The position numbers were made by a program, and so were the translations under genes. Below, piece after piece: positions 8,455 to 17,315 of a stretch of 64,000 bases of DNA. The DNA is from Nocardia niwae NBRC 108934 = DSM 45340 (lineage in GTDB: Bacteria > Actinomycetota > Actinomycetes > Mycobacteriales > Mycobacteriaceae), in the NCBI RefSeq assembly GCF_001613465.1, contig NZ_BDCK01000002.1, positions 186,001-250,000 of the forward strand. The letters are read 5' to 3'. The notes below the pieces were generated by a model. The model saw only the letters and a program-made list of their open reading frames with translations, was not told the origin of the DNA and made no database searches. Each line of letters opens with the position of its first letter. Within the stretch, counting starts at the first letter, position 1.

Positions 8455-10989
8455 TCAGTGTGGATCTTGCTCAGCCGCTCCCCGACGGATGTTGCCGTGG
8501 CCATCGGGTCGGCCGCCGGTTCCCGCATCGGCGAAGGCGCGGGCATAGCGGGTTCCGGCCAAGAGCAGCAGGATTCCGACGATCAGGAAGGCGGCGACGC
8601 GGACCAAGCCGTCGAGGGTGGCCAGGTCGAAGAGGAACAGCTTGGCGAGTGCGGCCGCGGTGACCAGTAGCCCCGAGCCCAAAGCGAATTTGGCGACCGC
8701 GGGTGCGTCGGCGAGGTTCCGCAGCCCGAACAGGAGCGCGCCGGTCGCGGCAGCCATCCAGAGGATGGTCGCGGCGCTGTGGCCGAGGAGGAACCCGTTC
8801 GGCGCGCCGGTCGCGACGCCGATGGAGACCGTCGTCGCGGTCACCGCGTAGAGTCCCGCGACGCTCGCTGTGATCCACGGCCACGCACTGCCCCCGTTCG
8901 CGCCCGGCAACCGTCGTGCGCACCACAACGCCGCCGCGACCACACCGAGGGCCAGTACCGCGCCGAGGACGGTCGCCACGCCGAGCCCCGCCTCCGAGCG
9001 CTGTTGCGAGGCAAGGATTTCGGGGCCGGCGACGTTCAGCAACGCGAAGCCGCCCAGCACCGCGAACGCCGTGCCGAGGCCCGCCGCCGGACGCGACCTC
9101 CGCTGACCCGCCACGCCGAGGAAGGCCGACGCCACCAGGAGCAGAGCCGTAGGCAGCGTCCGCGACTCGGTCGTGCCGACGCACACCTCGAGCAGTGCGA
9201 TCGAGCCCGCGAGGGCGGCCACGAGCGCGGTATGTCCCGGAACCCGCAGGCGCGCACTCAGTTTCGGTATCAAAGTCACCGCAGCGACGAGCAAGAGCAC
9301 CGCAGCGGCGATCGACGCCGCCGACACCATGACAACTCGTTGCTCGTACATGCCCGGAGCGACCAGGATCGGCACGAGTGCCGCCGCCATCGTCAGCGAG
9401 GCGGTGACATCGGCGGCCCGGTGCCGGACGACGACGATCGTCCCGGCGACCCCGACCAGCGCGACCGCCGCCGCGGCCACGAGTACCCAGGCGCGCTCCG
9501 CGGCGGCGGGCGTACCGAACACCGCCCCAGCGACGAACGCGAGCGTCGCCAGTACGGCAGGCAAGGTCCGCGCCACGTGCAGATACGGCCAGTTCCGGGT
9601 CAATTGCACCGGCACGCAGGCCGACTGCAACACGATCAAGAACGCGAGGAGCACCGGCCGCGTGGTCAGCACCGGCGACAGCGCCGCCGCGGCGAGCACC
9701 ACCAGCACCGCCAAAGGCTGAGAGCGCCAATGCATCGCCAGCCCGACGCCCGCGGCGGCAACACCGAAGGCGACGGCGAGCCCGAACACCGGATGCAGCC
9801 AGTGGTAGACGGCAGTCACCGCGACCACGTCGAGGTAGGCGGCCGCGATACCGGTGGCGGCCAGCGCGATACCGCCGACCCGTCCGCCGGTGCGCTGGAA
9901 GACGCGCACACCCGCACCCAGAAGCGCGGCCGAGAACACGGCCCCGGCGACCACTCTCGGCACCGGACCGAAGAACCCTGCCTGCGCGGCCAGCACCAGC
10001 AGCATCGCGACGCCGATCAGGGTCACGGCGACACCGGCCAGAGCGAGGATCCGGCTGATCACCCCGTCCCGCTGCCACCACGGCGTGTGCGGCACCGCCG
10101 GCCTCGCGCGCGGTGGGACGGGTGGACGAGGCGGCATCGGCCCCTGCGCGTTCGGCGGCCACGCAGCGCCACCCCACCCGCCGCCGGGTGGCGGGGCGAA
10201 ATGCGGGGCGTACGCAGGCTGCGGAACCGGCATACCGGTGGTCGGTGGATGACCTGGCCAAGGCGGCATCACCGGTGGTACGGCGCCCACCGGCGCACGC
10301 CCCGATCCCGCGTGCACACCGCTTCCCTGGGCCGCGCCGGACGACTCGCTCGCACCGGAACGGCCACTCGCGGACGCACCGGGCGGCATCGCGACGGGAC
10401 CGCCAGGAGCACCGGATTCCGCTTTCCCGCCCAGACCGAATGCCTGGTCGTCGAATCCGCCTGATGCCGAGGGTCGCGAAGTCGAACCGCTCCTCTCACC
10501 GGACGCCGGCTCGCGAGCTGCGTCGCTCCCGGGCACCCCCTGCGCGTCGGACACCGACCCCTCTGCCCCGGCGTCAGGCGCACCCGGTGCGCCCGAAGCC
10601 CACCCGCGAGCTACGTCAGTCCCGGGCATACCGTGCGCGCCCGGCGCCGACTCGTGTACTGCACCTGCCCCGGCCGCACCTGCTGCACCGGATGCCCACC
10701 CGCGAGCGTCGCTCCCGGGCACTCCCTGCTCGCCGGATACCGCCCCGGGCGCACTCGAGGCCCACCCGCGAGCCGCATCGGTCCCGGACGCGCCCGGCCT
10801 ACCGGGTACCGGCTCGGTCCCTCCCCCTGGCGCGCGACTCGGCGCCTCCCCTTGGACGCCGGTGGTATCCGCGACGACCTGCTCGCGCAGCAACCGCAGG
10901 TCCCGTCCGAGCACGCCCAGCTGCGTCCCCAAGGTGGTGAACTCGCCGGAGAGCCGCGCGAGCAACGCCGGATCGATGGAGGTCGTCAT
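8455..10989 (-). CDS. DUF2339 multipass membrane protein with repetitive N-terminus
   Basis: This 844-residue protein has a short N-terminal coiled-coil-like segment (residues 1-40, LLARLSGEFTTLG), then about 200 residues of Gly/Ala/Pro/Ser-rich low-complexity sequence with repeated ARGWAS units, then PHTPWWQRDG, and then some 20 or more hydrophobic helices to the end. This layout matches the DUF2339 family of predicted membrane proteins, whose function is unknown. The ATG at 10989 is chosen because the coiled-coil segment begins there; an open frame extends a further 27 residues upstream. It is convergent with mmpL3, and the 220 bases between them hold nothing I recognise. Confidence 0.85.
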   Translation of the reverse strand: MTTSIDPALLARLSGEFTTLGTQLGVLGRDLRLLREQVVADTTGVQGEAPSRAPGGGTEPVPGRPGASGTDAARGWASSAPGAVSGEQGVPGSDARGWASGAAGAAGAGAVHESAPGAHGMPGTDVARGWASGAPGAPDAGAEGSVSDAQGVPGSDAAREPASGERSGSTSRPSASGGFDDQAFGLGGKAESGAPGGPVAMPPGASASGRSGASESSGAAQGSGVHAGSGRAPVGAVPPVMPPWPGHPPTTGMPVPQPAYAPHFAPPPGGGWGGAAWPPNAQGPMPPRPPVPPRARPAVPHTPWWQRDGVISRILALAGVAVTLIGVAMLLVLAAQAGFFGPVPRVVAGAVFSAALLGAGVRVFQRTGGRVGGIALAATGIAAAYLDVVAVTAVYHWLHPVFGLAVAFGVAAAGVGLAMHWRSQPLAVLVVLAAAALSPVLTTRPVLLAFLIVLQSACVPVQLTRNWPYLHVARTLPAVLATLAFVAGAVFGTPAAAERAWVLVAAAAVALVGVAGTIVVVRHRAADVTASLTMAAALVPILVAPGMYEQRVVMVSAASIAAAVLLLVAAVTLIPKLSARLRVPGHTALVAALAGSIALLEVCVGTTESRTLPTALLLVASAFLGVAGQRRSRPAAGLGTAFAVLGGFALLNVAGPEILASQQRSEAGLGVATVLGAVLALGVVAAALWCARRLPGANGGSAWPWITASVAGLYAVTATTVSIGVATGAPNGFLLGHSAATILWMAAATGALLFGLRNLADAPAVAKFALGSGLLVTAAALAKLFLFDLATLDGLVRVAAFLIVGILLLLAGTRYARAFADAGTGGRPDGHGNIRRGAAEQDPH

Positions 10990-11117
10990 GACTTCATGCT
11001 GGATTCCGCGCCGCGCGCGGACATGAGTAGTTACCCCCGGTAGACGGACGGGTTCTACCCGGCTGACCAACCGGCCCGCACCCGGGCAGTCGGATGCGAA
11101 CCGGTCGCGCCGGGTGG

Positions 11118-11570
11118 TCAGTGCGCGCGCAGGCCGACCACCTCGTGCACGGCGTCGATCACCGTGCCGCGCGGCGGCATGCGCAGGACACCCGGCGCTG
11201 GTTCGCCCGCCCAGTGCCAGCCGAGCGACGAATCGGAGCTGGGAAGCAGGACGATGCGACCGCCGGGGACCACGGTGACCCCATGACCGGCGAGACAGCG
11301 CCGGACCGGGACCTCCACCGGCCGAGCCGGGCTCGGGGGCGTGACGAGAAAGGTCCAGGAGCGTTCACCCGGGTCGGCGATCACGGGCGCGGTGTGCTGG
11401 CGGTTCAACGGGGTCAGGACTTTCCGGCCCAGTTCCGGCGGCATGACGATCGCCCCGATGATGGAGCCGGTGGTGATGATCGGGCGTCCGGCGAGAAGCT
11501 GGACCGGCAGCCCGTAGGTATGCCGCAGCAGATGTGCGACTTCATGGGGTGTGTGACAGCCCTCGAACAT
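11118..11570 (-). CDS. Conserved actinobacterial hypothetical protein
   Basis: This 150-residue protein resembles a widespread actinobacterial family of about 150 residues: a GLPV segment, then IGAIVMPPELG, then RSWTFLV, then a stretch ending in VVPGGRIVLLPS. I recall members being carried along in annotation under unrelated names, so no function is claimed. ATG 11570 is chosen because GGAG lies eight bases upstream. The stop of a small upstream frame (11575-11796) is only four bases before this start, suggesting coupling. The gene diverges from the XRE regulator at 11943. Confidence 0.65.
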   Translation of the reverse strand: MFEGCHTPHEVAHLLRHTYGLPVQLLAGRPIITTGSIIGAIVMPPELGRKVLTPLNRQHTAPVIADPGERSWTFLVTPPSPARPVEVPVRRCLAGHGVTVVPGGRIVLLPSSDSSLGWHWAGEPAPGVLRMPPRGTVIDAVHEVVGLRAH

Positions 11571-11574
11571 CGCT

Positions 11575-11796
11575 CTACTCCGCATCATGAGAGCCGAATT
11601 CGGTCATAACGGCGGACGTTCGGGATAGCAACTCGCGCCGGTCGCGCATCCGTATGGCGGTGTTCGCGGTCCGAGCGCTGACCTGGCGTACCGATCGAAT
11701 CGCGTGGTGGCGCGCCGGTCGCGTGGTCCGTGCACCAGGCCGCCACGCGCGATCGGCGCGCCCGGCCTGCACGGTGGTATTCGGCATGGTTTTCAT
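11575..11796 (-). CDS. Possible small basic protein upstream of 11570
   Basis: This 73-codon frame starts at an ATG preceded by AAAGGGCGGCGG, a usable ribosome site. It ends in TAG four bases before the ATG of the next gene, an arrangement typical of coupled genes. The product is strongly basic (many Arg) and has no domain I recognise. Arg-rich frames arise by chance in such GC-rich DNA, so it is doubtful. It lies in the divergent region between the gene at 11570 and the XRE regulator. Confidence 0.35.
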   Translation of the reverse strand: MKTMPNTTVQAGRADRAWRPGARTTRPARHHAIRSVRQVSARTANTAIRMRDRRELLSRTSAVMTEFGSHDAE

Positions 11797-11942
11797 CGCC
11801 GCCGCCCTTTGCAGTCAAAGTTGCAGAAAGGCAACGGTATTCCAACCAGCAGCGAACGAGTCGTACGCAATGTCCCACTCCGGTAGTCGCGGATAACATA
11901 GCGTCGTACTCTGAAACCCAGATTTAACAAAAGGACTTGGGT
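11797..11942. promoter_or_regulatory. Divergent promoter region upstream of XRE regulator
   Basis: These 146 bases are clearly more AT-rich than their surroundings, especially 11860-11935, and separate the XRE regulator from the gene set reading left. AAAGGA at about 11928 is the ribosome site of the regulator. No certain promoter hexamers or operator are visible. Confidence 0.4.
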
Positions 11943-13133
11943 ATGGACGACTCGTCGATCGGAGTTCGGATCCGCCAGTTCCGCGGGAAGGCGCTGACAC
12001 AGCGCCAGCTCGCCGATCAGGCGGGGGTCAGCGTGGATCTGGTGCGCAAACTCGAGCAGGGCGGCCGGCAGACCGCCTCCATCGCCAGCTTGCAGAAGAT
12101 CGCGCGTGCCCTGGATGTGGACATCGCCGACCTGATCGGCAAGCGCCAGGGCGTGCCGTCCGCCAATCCGGACGCGGGCATCGTGGCCATTCGCCGCGCC
12201 CTGACGCCGGTCGACGACCTGCTGGGTGAAACCAAGGAGGAGGCGGCGGTCGGTCTCGACGACGGCCGTCGCGCGGTCGAATACGCCTGGGGCGCCTACT
12301 GGTCCGGTCGCTACGAACTGCTGACCTCGATCCTGCCGCCCGGGTTGACCCAGCTCCGTGCCACCGTGCACGCCGCGCGCAATGGTTCGGTCGCGCCCGC
12401 CAACGAGTTGCTGGCCCGGATGTACTGGGTGACCGGATGCACGCTGGTGCATCTCGGACAGACCGATCCGGCGTTCCTGGCGATCCGGCAGGCGCTCGCC
12501 GCCGCCGAGCTGGGCAACGATCCCCTGCTGCTCGGCACCATTCGGGGCTCGGTGGCCTGGCAGTTGCTGGTACAGGGCCGTTACGACGAGTCGCGCGGCG
12601 TCGCGCTGAACGCGGCCGCGTCCCTCGAGCCTTCCGGCGATGTCACGCCGATGCACCTGTCCGCGTACGGCTCACTGGTGTTGCAGGGCGCGACCGCGGC
12701 GGGGCGGGCGCAGGACGTGCACGACGCATTGTCCCTGGTGCAGACCGCGAGCGAGGTCGCCCTGCGGATCGGCTCGGATCGGCAGGACTACGAGACGTAT
12801 TTCGGCCCTTCGCAGGTCGTCATGCAGACGGTCGATGTCAACGTCTCCTCCGAGCGCTATCCGGAGGCGTTGGCCGCCGCCGCGGACATGCCCGCCAACG
12901 GCAGTCTCCCGCAGGCGTCCCGGGCCCGGCACCTCGCCGATACGGCGGTCGCGCTGACCCGCACCGGCCGGCATCAGCGCGCGCTGGACGCGTTGCTCAC
13001 CGCGGAGCGGGTGGGCGGCGCGGACTGGCTGAAGTACCAGACGCTGCCCCGCCATATCGTGTCCGAACTGCTCGACCACGATCGGAAGGTGCCGCTGCGC
13101 GCGTTCGCCCGCAGGATCGGGGTCAACACCTAG
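11943..13133 (+). CDS. XRE-family regulator with TPR-like C-terminal domain
   Basis: This 396-residue protein has an N-terminal helix-turn-helix of the XRE type (residues 5-65: RQLADQAGVSVDLVRKLEQG, then SLQKIARALDVDIADLIG). A long all-helical, Ala/Leu-rich region follows with TPR-like spacing. This is the common actinobacterial HTH-TPR architecture, often used to sense a small molecule or peptide. The ATG at 11943 has AAAGGA upstream; a TTG at 11937 is possible. Its stop and the stop of the MerR gene share the four bases CTAG at 13130-13133. Targets are unknown; the divergent gene pair at 11118-11796 is the obvious candidate. Confidence 0.85.
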   Translation: MDDSSIGVRIRQFRGKALTQRQLADQAGVSVDLVRKLEQGGRQTASIASLQKIARALDVDIADLIGKRQGVPSANPDAGIVAIRRALTPVDDLLGETKEEAAVGLDDGRRAVEYAWGAYWSGRYELLTSILPPGLTQLRATVHAARNGSVAPANELLARMYWVTGCTLVHLGQTDPAFLAIRQALAAAELGNDPLLLGTIRGSVAWQLLVQGRYDESRGVALNAAASLEPSGDVTPMHLSAYGSLVLQGATAAGRAQDVHDALSLVQTASEVALRIGSDRQDYETYFGPSQVVMQTVDVNVSSERYPEALAAAADMPANGSLPQASRARHLADTAVALTRTGRHQRALDALLTAERVGGADWLKYQTLPRHIVSELLDHDRKVPLRAFARRIGVNT

Positions 13134-13498
13134 GCCGACGACCGTTCGTCGGCTCGTTCGATCACCTCGTCCAGTACCTCGCGCGAGCGCATCAGATCAT
13201 TGATGGTCCGGGTGATCCGCTCCCGCTCGGTTTCCAGCTCGGCGACCAGCGCCGGGGTAGCGTACTCGTTGGGACCGCCGTCCGCGTCGCGCATGCAGGG
13301 CAGGATGCGTGCGATCTTCTTGCTGGTGAGTCCCGCCGCGAGCAACTCCTGAATGTGGATGACCCGGTCCACCGCCCGCTCCGGATAGTCTCGATGACCG
13401 CCGGGCGTGCGATCGGAAGCCAGCATGCCCTGCTGCTCGTAGTACCGCAGCGACCGTTCGCTCACGCCGGTGCGCTCGGCGAGTTCCCCGATTCGCAT
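13130..13498 (-). CDS. MerR-family transcriptional regulator
   Basis: This 122-residue regulator begins with the MerR winged helix (MRIGELAERTGVSERSLRYYE, residues 1-21), followed by the GHRDYPE wing and a C-terminal coiled coil. The spacing matches short MerR proteins such as those controlling redox or aldehyde-response genes. It lacks an obvious metal-binding Cys pattern (only one Cys, in LPCMRD), so the signal is probably not a thiophilic metal. It is divergent from an old-yellow-enzyme gene that starts 67 bases away, with a dyad between them, so it very likely controls that gene. Confidence 0.9.
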   Translation of the reverse strand: MRIGELAERTGVSERSLRYYEQQGMLASDRTPGGHRDYPERAVDRVIHIQELLAAGLTSKKIARILPCMRDADGGPNEYATPALVAELETERERITRTINDLMRSREVLDEVIERADERSSA

Positions 13499-13525
13499 CC
13501 GCCACCTGCCCTTTCCCCATTCCGG

Positions 13526-13549
13526 CTTGAATCTCACATTGGTGTCAAG
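13526..13549. promoter_or_regulatory. Dyad between merR-type gene and ene-reductase gene
   Basis: The interval holds CTTGA at 13526-13530 and TCAAG at 13545-13549, an inverted repeat separated by 14 bases. MerR regulators bind dyads of this size inside their target promoters. The position, 15 bases before the start codon of the ene-reductase gene and 27 bases before that of the regulator, is right for shared control. Confidence 0.45.
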
Positions 13550-13564
13550 TTTTACCGTACTAGC

Positions 13565-14671
13565 ATGACGAACGCAGCGGATTCCGCCCTCTTCCAGCCC
13601 GTGGCCCTCGGCTCCCTGGTGTTGCCGCACCGTCTCGTGATGGCGCCGATGACCCGCAATCGCGCCGCGGCCGACGGCACGCCGTCCCCGCTCATGGCGA
13701 CCTACTACACCCAGCGCGCGAGCGCGGGCCTGATCATCGCCGAGGCGAGCACGCCCAACCGGGTGGGCCAGACCTACGCGAATATCCCCGGCATCTACAC
13801 CGACGCGCACATCGCGGGATGGCGTGCGGTGACCGACGCTGTCGCGGCGGCGGGCGGGCGTATGTTCCTGCAACTGCAGCACGGCGGCCGGGTCGGCCAT
13901 CCGGACAACAGCGGCCTGACCCCGGTCGCGCCCTCGCCGGTTCCGCTGTCCGAACCCATCCACACGCCCACCGGCGCACAGGATGCCGTTGTGCCGCTGG
14001 AGATGTCCACCGCCGATATCGAATCCACCATCGCCGATTTCGTCTCCGCTGCCCGCAACGCCATCGCGGCCGGATTCGCCGGGGTGGAGGTGCACAGCGC
14101 GAACGGTTATCTGCTGCACCAATTCCTGGCGCAGAACACCAATCGGCGCACCGATGACTACGGCGGGCCCGTGGCCAACCGCATTCGATTCACCCTGGAA
14201 GTGGTCGCGGCGGTCGCCGACGCGATCGGCGCCGAGCGCGTCGGGGTGCGGATCTCCCCCGGAGTCTCCGTCAACGGCATCGACGAGGGCGACACCGAGG
14301 ACATCTATCCCGCGCTCGTCTCGGCGCTGGCGGACAAGGGCCTCGCCTACCTGCACTACGTCTTCGCCGACCCGCAACAGCCGCTGTTCCAGCAGATCCG
14401 GGCGCTGTGGCCGGGCGTCCTGATCGCCAACCCGAATCTGGGCTGGGGCGTTCCCCTGCCCGAGGACGGCGGCACGCATGCCGCGCAGCGCCTGCTCGCC
14501 GGTGGCGCGGACGTGATCTCGCTGGGCCGTTCCTTCCTGGCCAACCCCGATCTGGTCGAGCGGTTGCGCGCAGGCGCGGCGCTGAACCCGGTCCGCGACG
14601 CGCACCTCATGTATGTGGGCGGCGCGGAGGGCTACACCGACTACCCGACGCTGGCCACAGCGACCGCCTGA
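13565..14671 (+). CDS. Old yellow enzyme-type ene-reductase
   Basis: This 368-residue flavoenzyme of the NADH:flavin oxidoreductase (OYE) family should use FMN and NAD(P)H to reduce activated alkenes or nitroesters. It begins with the family's LFQPVALGSLVLPHRLVMAPMTRNRA segment (given here only by its landmarks LPHR and MAPMTR). It has QLQHGGR, the substrate-binding HSANGYLLHQF with the His-Asn pair, NRRTDDYGG, and near the C-terminus the phosphate-binding SLGRSFLANPDL. It resembles NemA/XenB-type alkene reductases. It is divergent from a MerR regulator, a pairing often seen for electrophile-inducible reductases. Its stop lies nine bases from the convergent DUF1707 gene. Confidence 0.93.
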   Translation: MTNAADSALFQPVALGSLVLPHRLVMAPMTRNRAAADGTPSPLMATYYTQRASAGLIIAEASTPNRVGQTYANIPGIYTDAHIAGWRAVTDAVAAAGGRMFLQLQHGGRVGHPDNSGLTPVAPSPVPLSEPIHTPTGAQDAVVPLEMSTADIESTIADFVSAARNAIAAGFAGVEVHSANGYLLHQFLAQNTNRRTDDYGGPVANRIRFTLEVVAAVADAIGAERVGVRISPGVSVNGIDEGDTEDIYPALVSALADKGLAYLHYVFADPQQPLFQQIRALWPGVLIANPNLGWGVPLPEDGGTHAAQRLLAGGADVISLGRSFLANPDLVERLRAGAALNPVRDAHLMYVGGAEGYTDYPTLATATA

Positions 14672-14680
14672 CCCGGCCGC

Positions 14681-15364
14681 TCAGCGGCCGATCAACCGGC
14701 GCCACTGCGCGATGAACGGATGTTTCGCGGTGACCGAGCCGAATCGGATCTTGCCGTGCACCACCAGGTGCAGCGGGCCCAGCGGCGGCCCGGTGCGCAC
14801 CTTGTTGTTCACGCTGGAACCGATCAGTTCCAGCCCGTTCAGGTCGACGGTGGCCTCCGCGGGCACGATCAGGGTGATGGAACCGAAGAAGTCGTCGACC
14901 CGCAGCTCCACCACCTGAGTCGACATGATCGCCCCGGTGAAGTCCAAGGTGACCCCGGACAGCCAGTTGTTCAGGTGCAGCGTCGGCGGCACCTGCCACG
15001 CGCCGCGACGGCTCACCCCGGACAGGCGCGAACGGATCACGTTGCCCATGGCGTTCGAGCCGGGGGCCTGCCTGGCGTAAGCGGGCGAGTTGTTCACGAA
15101 CGCCGACGGCGGCGCGGCGGGCTGCCCGACCAGACGGACGCCGGGCAGGTCGATGAGGACGGCATTCAGTTCGCCGCGCGTCTTGGCGGCCAGCGCGGTG
15201 TCCATCCGCTCGGTGAACTCGCCGAGCGAGAGCATGCCGAGGCCCACCGCGCGCTGCAACAGTTGACCGACGTGTTCGCGTTCGGCGTCCGACACGCGCA
15301 GTTCCCGATCGCCCACCGCGCCGCCGGAGCCGACCGCGTTCGATACCGATTCGGGCCCGCCCAT
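14681..15364 (-). CDS. DUF1707 / LiaF-like envelope-stress protein
   Basis: This 227-residue protein has an N-terminal DUF1707 (SHOCT-like) domain: RVSDAEREHVGQLLQ at about 24-38, then GEFTERMDTALAAKTRGEL. A Pro/Ala linker follows, and then a C-terminal beta-rich domain (TLHLNNWLSG, VDDFFGSITLIVPAEATV) like the LiaF/DUF2154 cell-wall-active-antibiotic response domain. No membrane segment is obvious. The gene lies directly downstream of a two-component system on the same strand (72 bases after the response regulator stop), which suits a role in envelope-stress sensing, but the actual function is unknown. Confidence 0.8.
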   Translation of the reverse strand: MGGPESVSNAVGSGGAVGDRELRVSDAEREHVGQLLQRAVGLGMLSLGEFTERMDTALAAKTRGELNAVLIDLPGVRLVGQPAAPPSAFVNNSPAYARQAPGSNAMGNVIRSRLSGVSRRGAWQVPPTLHLNNWLSGVTLDFTGAIMSTQVVELRVDDFFGSITLIVPAEATVDLNGLELIGSSVNNKVRTGPPLGPLHLVVHGKIRFGSVTAKHPFIAQWRRLIGR

Positions 15365-15436
15365 GCGATCGAGGTTACCGAGCAGGCGGCCACGGCCGCA
15401 TCAGGGCGATCCCTGATTCGGAGGCCTCCGCCCGGA

Positions 15437-16102
15437 TCACTCGAGCCCCTGCTCGATGGCGTAGCGGGTCAACTCGACCCGGTTGGCCAACTGCAGCTTG
15501 CGCAGCGTCGCCTGCACATGGTTCTCCACGGTGCGATGGCTCAGTCCCAGCCGTGTCGCGATCTGCTTGGCGGACAATCCTTTCGCCACCATCCGCAGGA
15601 CCTCGGTCTCGCGCTCGGTGAGCGCGGGCCGGTGCGGCTCGTCGGGCTGCGCGGGCGCGGTCGCCATCCGCCGGTACTCGCCGAGCACGAGTCCGGCCAG
15701 GCCGGGTGTGAACACCGCTTGTCCGGCGGCGGTGGCGTGCACGGCGTCGACCAGTTCGGCCGCCGACGCGCTCTTGACCAGGTAGCCCGAAGCCCCCGCC
15801 TTGATCGCGTCGAGCACGTCGTCGCGCTCGGCCGAGGCCGAGAGCACCAGCACCCGGCTCCGCGGAGAGACCCGCAGCACCTCGGCGGTGGCCTGGGCGC
15901 CGTTGCCGTCGGGCAGCTGCATGTCCATCAGCACCACGTCCGGGCGCACCGCCGCGGCGCGCCTGCCCGCCGCGGCGACCCCGTCGGCCGTGGCCGTCAC
16001 CCGGAAGCCCGCCTCCGTGAGGTCGCGGGAGACGCCGTCCCGCCACATCGGGTGGTCGTCCACCACCATCACCGAGATGGTCCCGTCCGCCTGGTCCGTC
16101 AT
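15437..16102 (-). CDS. NarL/LuxR-type response regulator
   Basis: This 221-residue response regulator has a receiver domain with the acidic pair VVDDHP, the phosphorylated Asp in VVLMDMQLPDG and the conserved Lys in LVKSAS. A LuxR-type helix-turn-helix follows (LTEREVEVL-like start TERETEVLRMVAKG, then SAKQIATRLGLSHRTVENHV). It starts 19 bases after the end of the sensor kinase gene and is surely its partner. The upstream frame extends 69 codons further but lacks similarity; ATG 16102 puts the receiver at the right place. The target genes are unknown; the adjacent DUF1707 gene and the AI-2E-type transporter gene are candidates. Confidence 0.93.
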   Translation of the reverse strand: MTDQADGTISVMVVDDHPMWRDGVSRDLTEAGFRVTATADGVAAAGRRAAAVRPDVVLMDMQLPDGNGAQATAEVLRVSPRSRVLVLSASAERDDVLDAIKAGASGYLVKSASAAELVDAVHATAAGQAVFTPGLAGLVLGEYRRMATAPAQPDEPHRPALTERETEVLRMVAKGLSAKQIATRLGLSHRTVENHVQATLRKLQLANRVELTRYAIEQGLE

Positions 16103-16121
16103 CCGCGCCTCCCGTTCCCGC

Positions 16122-17315
16122 TCATCTGGGCACCCGGAATTCCCATTCGGTGCCGAATCCGACACCGCCGTCGATCTCGGTGAGCAGGTCCGCGCTGCCG
16201 CCGAGGGCGGCGATCCGCCCGACGATCGATCGGGAAACTCCCATGCGTCCTTCGGCTTCCGCCTCGGCCAGGCGGCCCGGCGGAATGCCGACACCATCGT
16301 CGCGCACACTGATCACCAGTTCGTCGCCGGTGTCCTCCAGCAGCACATACGCTCGGGCATCCGGCCCGGCGTGCAGTTCCACATTGGACAGCGCGGTTGC
16401 CACGGCCGAGGCGATCTCGTTCGCCATCCACCGGCCCACCCGCACCGGATCGCCCGGCGTGGACACCGACACCGTGGGGGTGGATTGCGCGGTCAGCAGC
16501 GGTCGCAGGTCGACCTCGGCTCCGCCGGCGTCCCGGTGATCGGCCTGCTCGGTGATCAGCACGCGCAGCGCCACCTCCTGCTCACCGGCCCGCAGCGCCA
16601 ATTCCTCGGTGGGCCCGCCGATCTCGCTGCCGCGACGCTTGATGTAGCTGAGCACTTGCAGCACCCCGTCGTGCACCTCGCGGGACAGCCGCTCGCGCTC
16701 CTCGGCCGCCGCGGTCAAGCGCACGGCTTGCTCCAACTGGTCCTGGGCGCGGCGGGCGGTGTTGGCGGCCAGGCCGAGCGCGAGGCCCACCGAGACGAGC
16801 ACCGGCACCGTCGCGTCCGTCCACACGTCCTCGCCCCACTGATCGCGCACGGTCAGCGATACGGCGGCGATCACAGCTCCGGACAGCACGCCGGCGAACG
16901 GTCCGCGCAGAATCGCCGCCCCGATCACCGCGTTGGTGGCCCACAGCGTGGTCGGCAGCGTCTGATGCCCGTGGTACCAGCCGTAATCGGCGACCAGGCG
17001 GGTGGCGGCCATCAGCCCGATCACCACCACGTGATCGCCGATCACCACCCAGGTGCGCAGTCGGGCCACCTCCGGAAAGTGCCACTGCGACAACATGATC
17101 GCCGAAGCGCCCGACCACACCGCCATCAGCGCGACGAGCACCCAGCTCAACCGCTGGTTCGTGTAATACGGCACCGACGCGATCTGCTGGCCGACCGCGT
17201 ACAGCAGTGTGACCAGCCGCAGCGCCTGCGCGGCCCGCCACAGCGGAGTGGTCGCCACGTCGGCCGAGCGCAACTCAGTCCCGCGCGCTGCTTTCGCCTG
17301 GTTGCGCGTCGTCAT
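16122..17315 (-). CDS. Membrane sensor histidine kinase
   Basis: This 397-residue kinase has five or six membrane helices in residues 25-190, then a cytoplasmic coiled coil and the phosphoacceptor His in ERERLSREVHDGVLQVL. The ATP-binding region has a weak N box (NEIASAVATALSNVELHA), the G1 box RDDGVGIP and a G2-like GRMGVSRSIVGRI. It is of the NarX/MacS type that pairs with LuxR-type regulators. The ATG at 17315 lies 41 bases inside the transporter gene upstream; a later GTG at 17255 would remove the overlap but has a poorer ribosome site. The membrane sensor has no large extracellular domain, so it probably senses a membrane-related signal. Confidence 0.88.
   Translation of the reverse strand: MTTRNQAKAARGTELRSADVATTPLWRAAQALRLVTLLYAVGQQIASVPYYTNQRLSWVLVALMAVWSGASAIMLSQWHFPEVARLRTWVVIGDHVVVIGLMAATRLVADYGWYHGHQTLPTTLWATNAVIGAAILRGPFAGVLSGAVIAAVSLTVRDQWGEDVWTDATVPVLVSVGLALGLAANTARRAQDQLEQAVRLTAAAEERERLSREVHDGVLQVLSYIKRRGSEIGGPTEELALRAGEQEVALRVLITEQADHRDAGGAEVDLRPLLTAQSTPTVSVSTPGDPVRVGRWMANEIASAVATALSNVELHAGPDARAYVLLEDTGDELVISVRDDGVGIPPGRLAEAEAEGRMGVSRSIVGRIAALGGSADLLTEIDGGVGFGTEWEFRVPR

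Noticed and set aside
5208..8546. Open frame of 1112 codons on the minus strand opposite mmpL3
   Set aside because: It is rich in Arg, His, Asp and Gly, has no recognisable domain, and lies exactly opposite a clear RND transporter; it is a codon-bias shadow.
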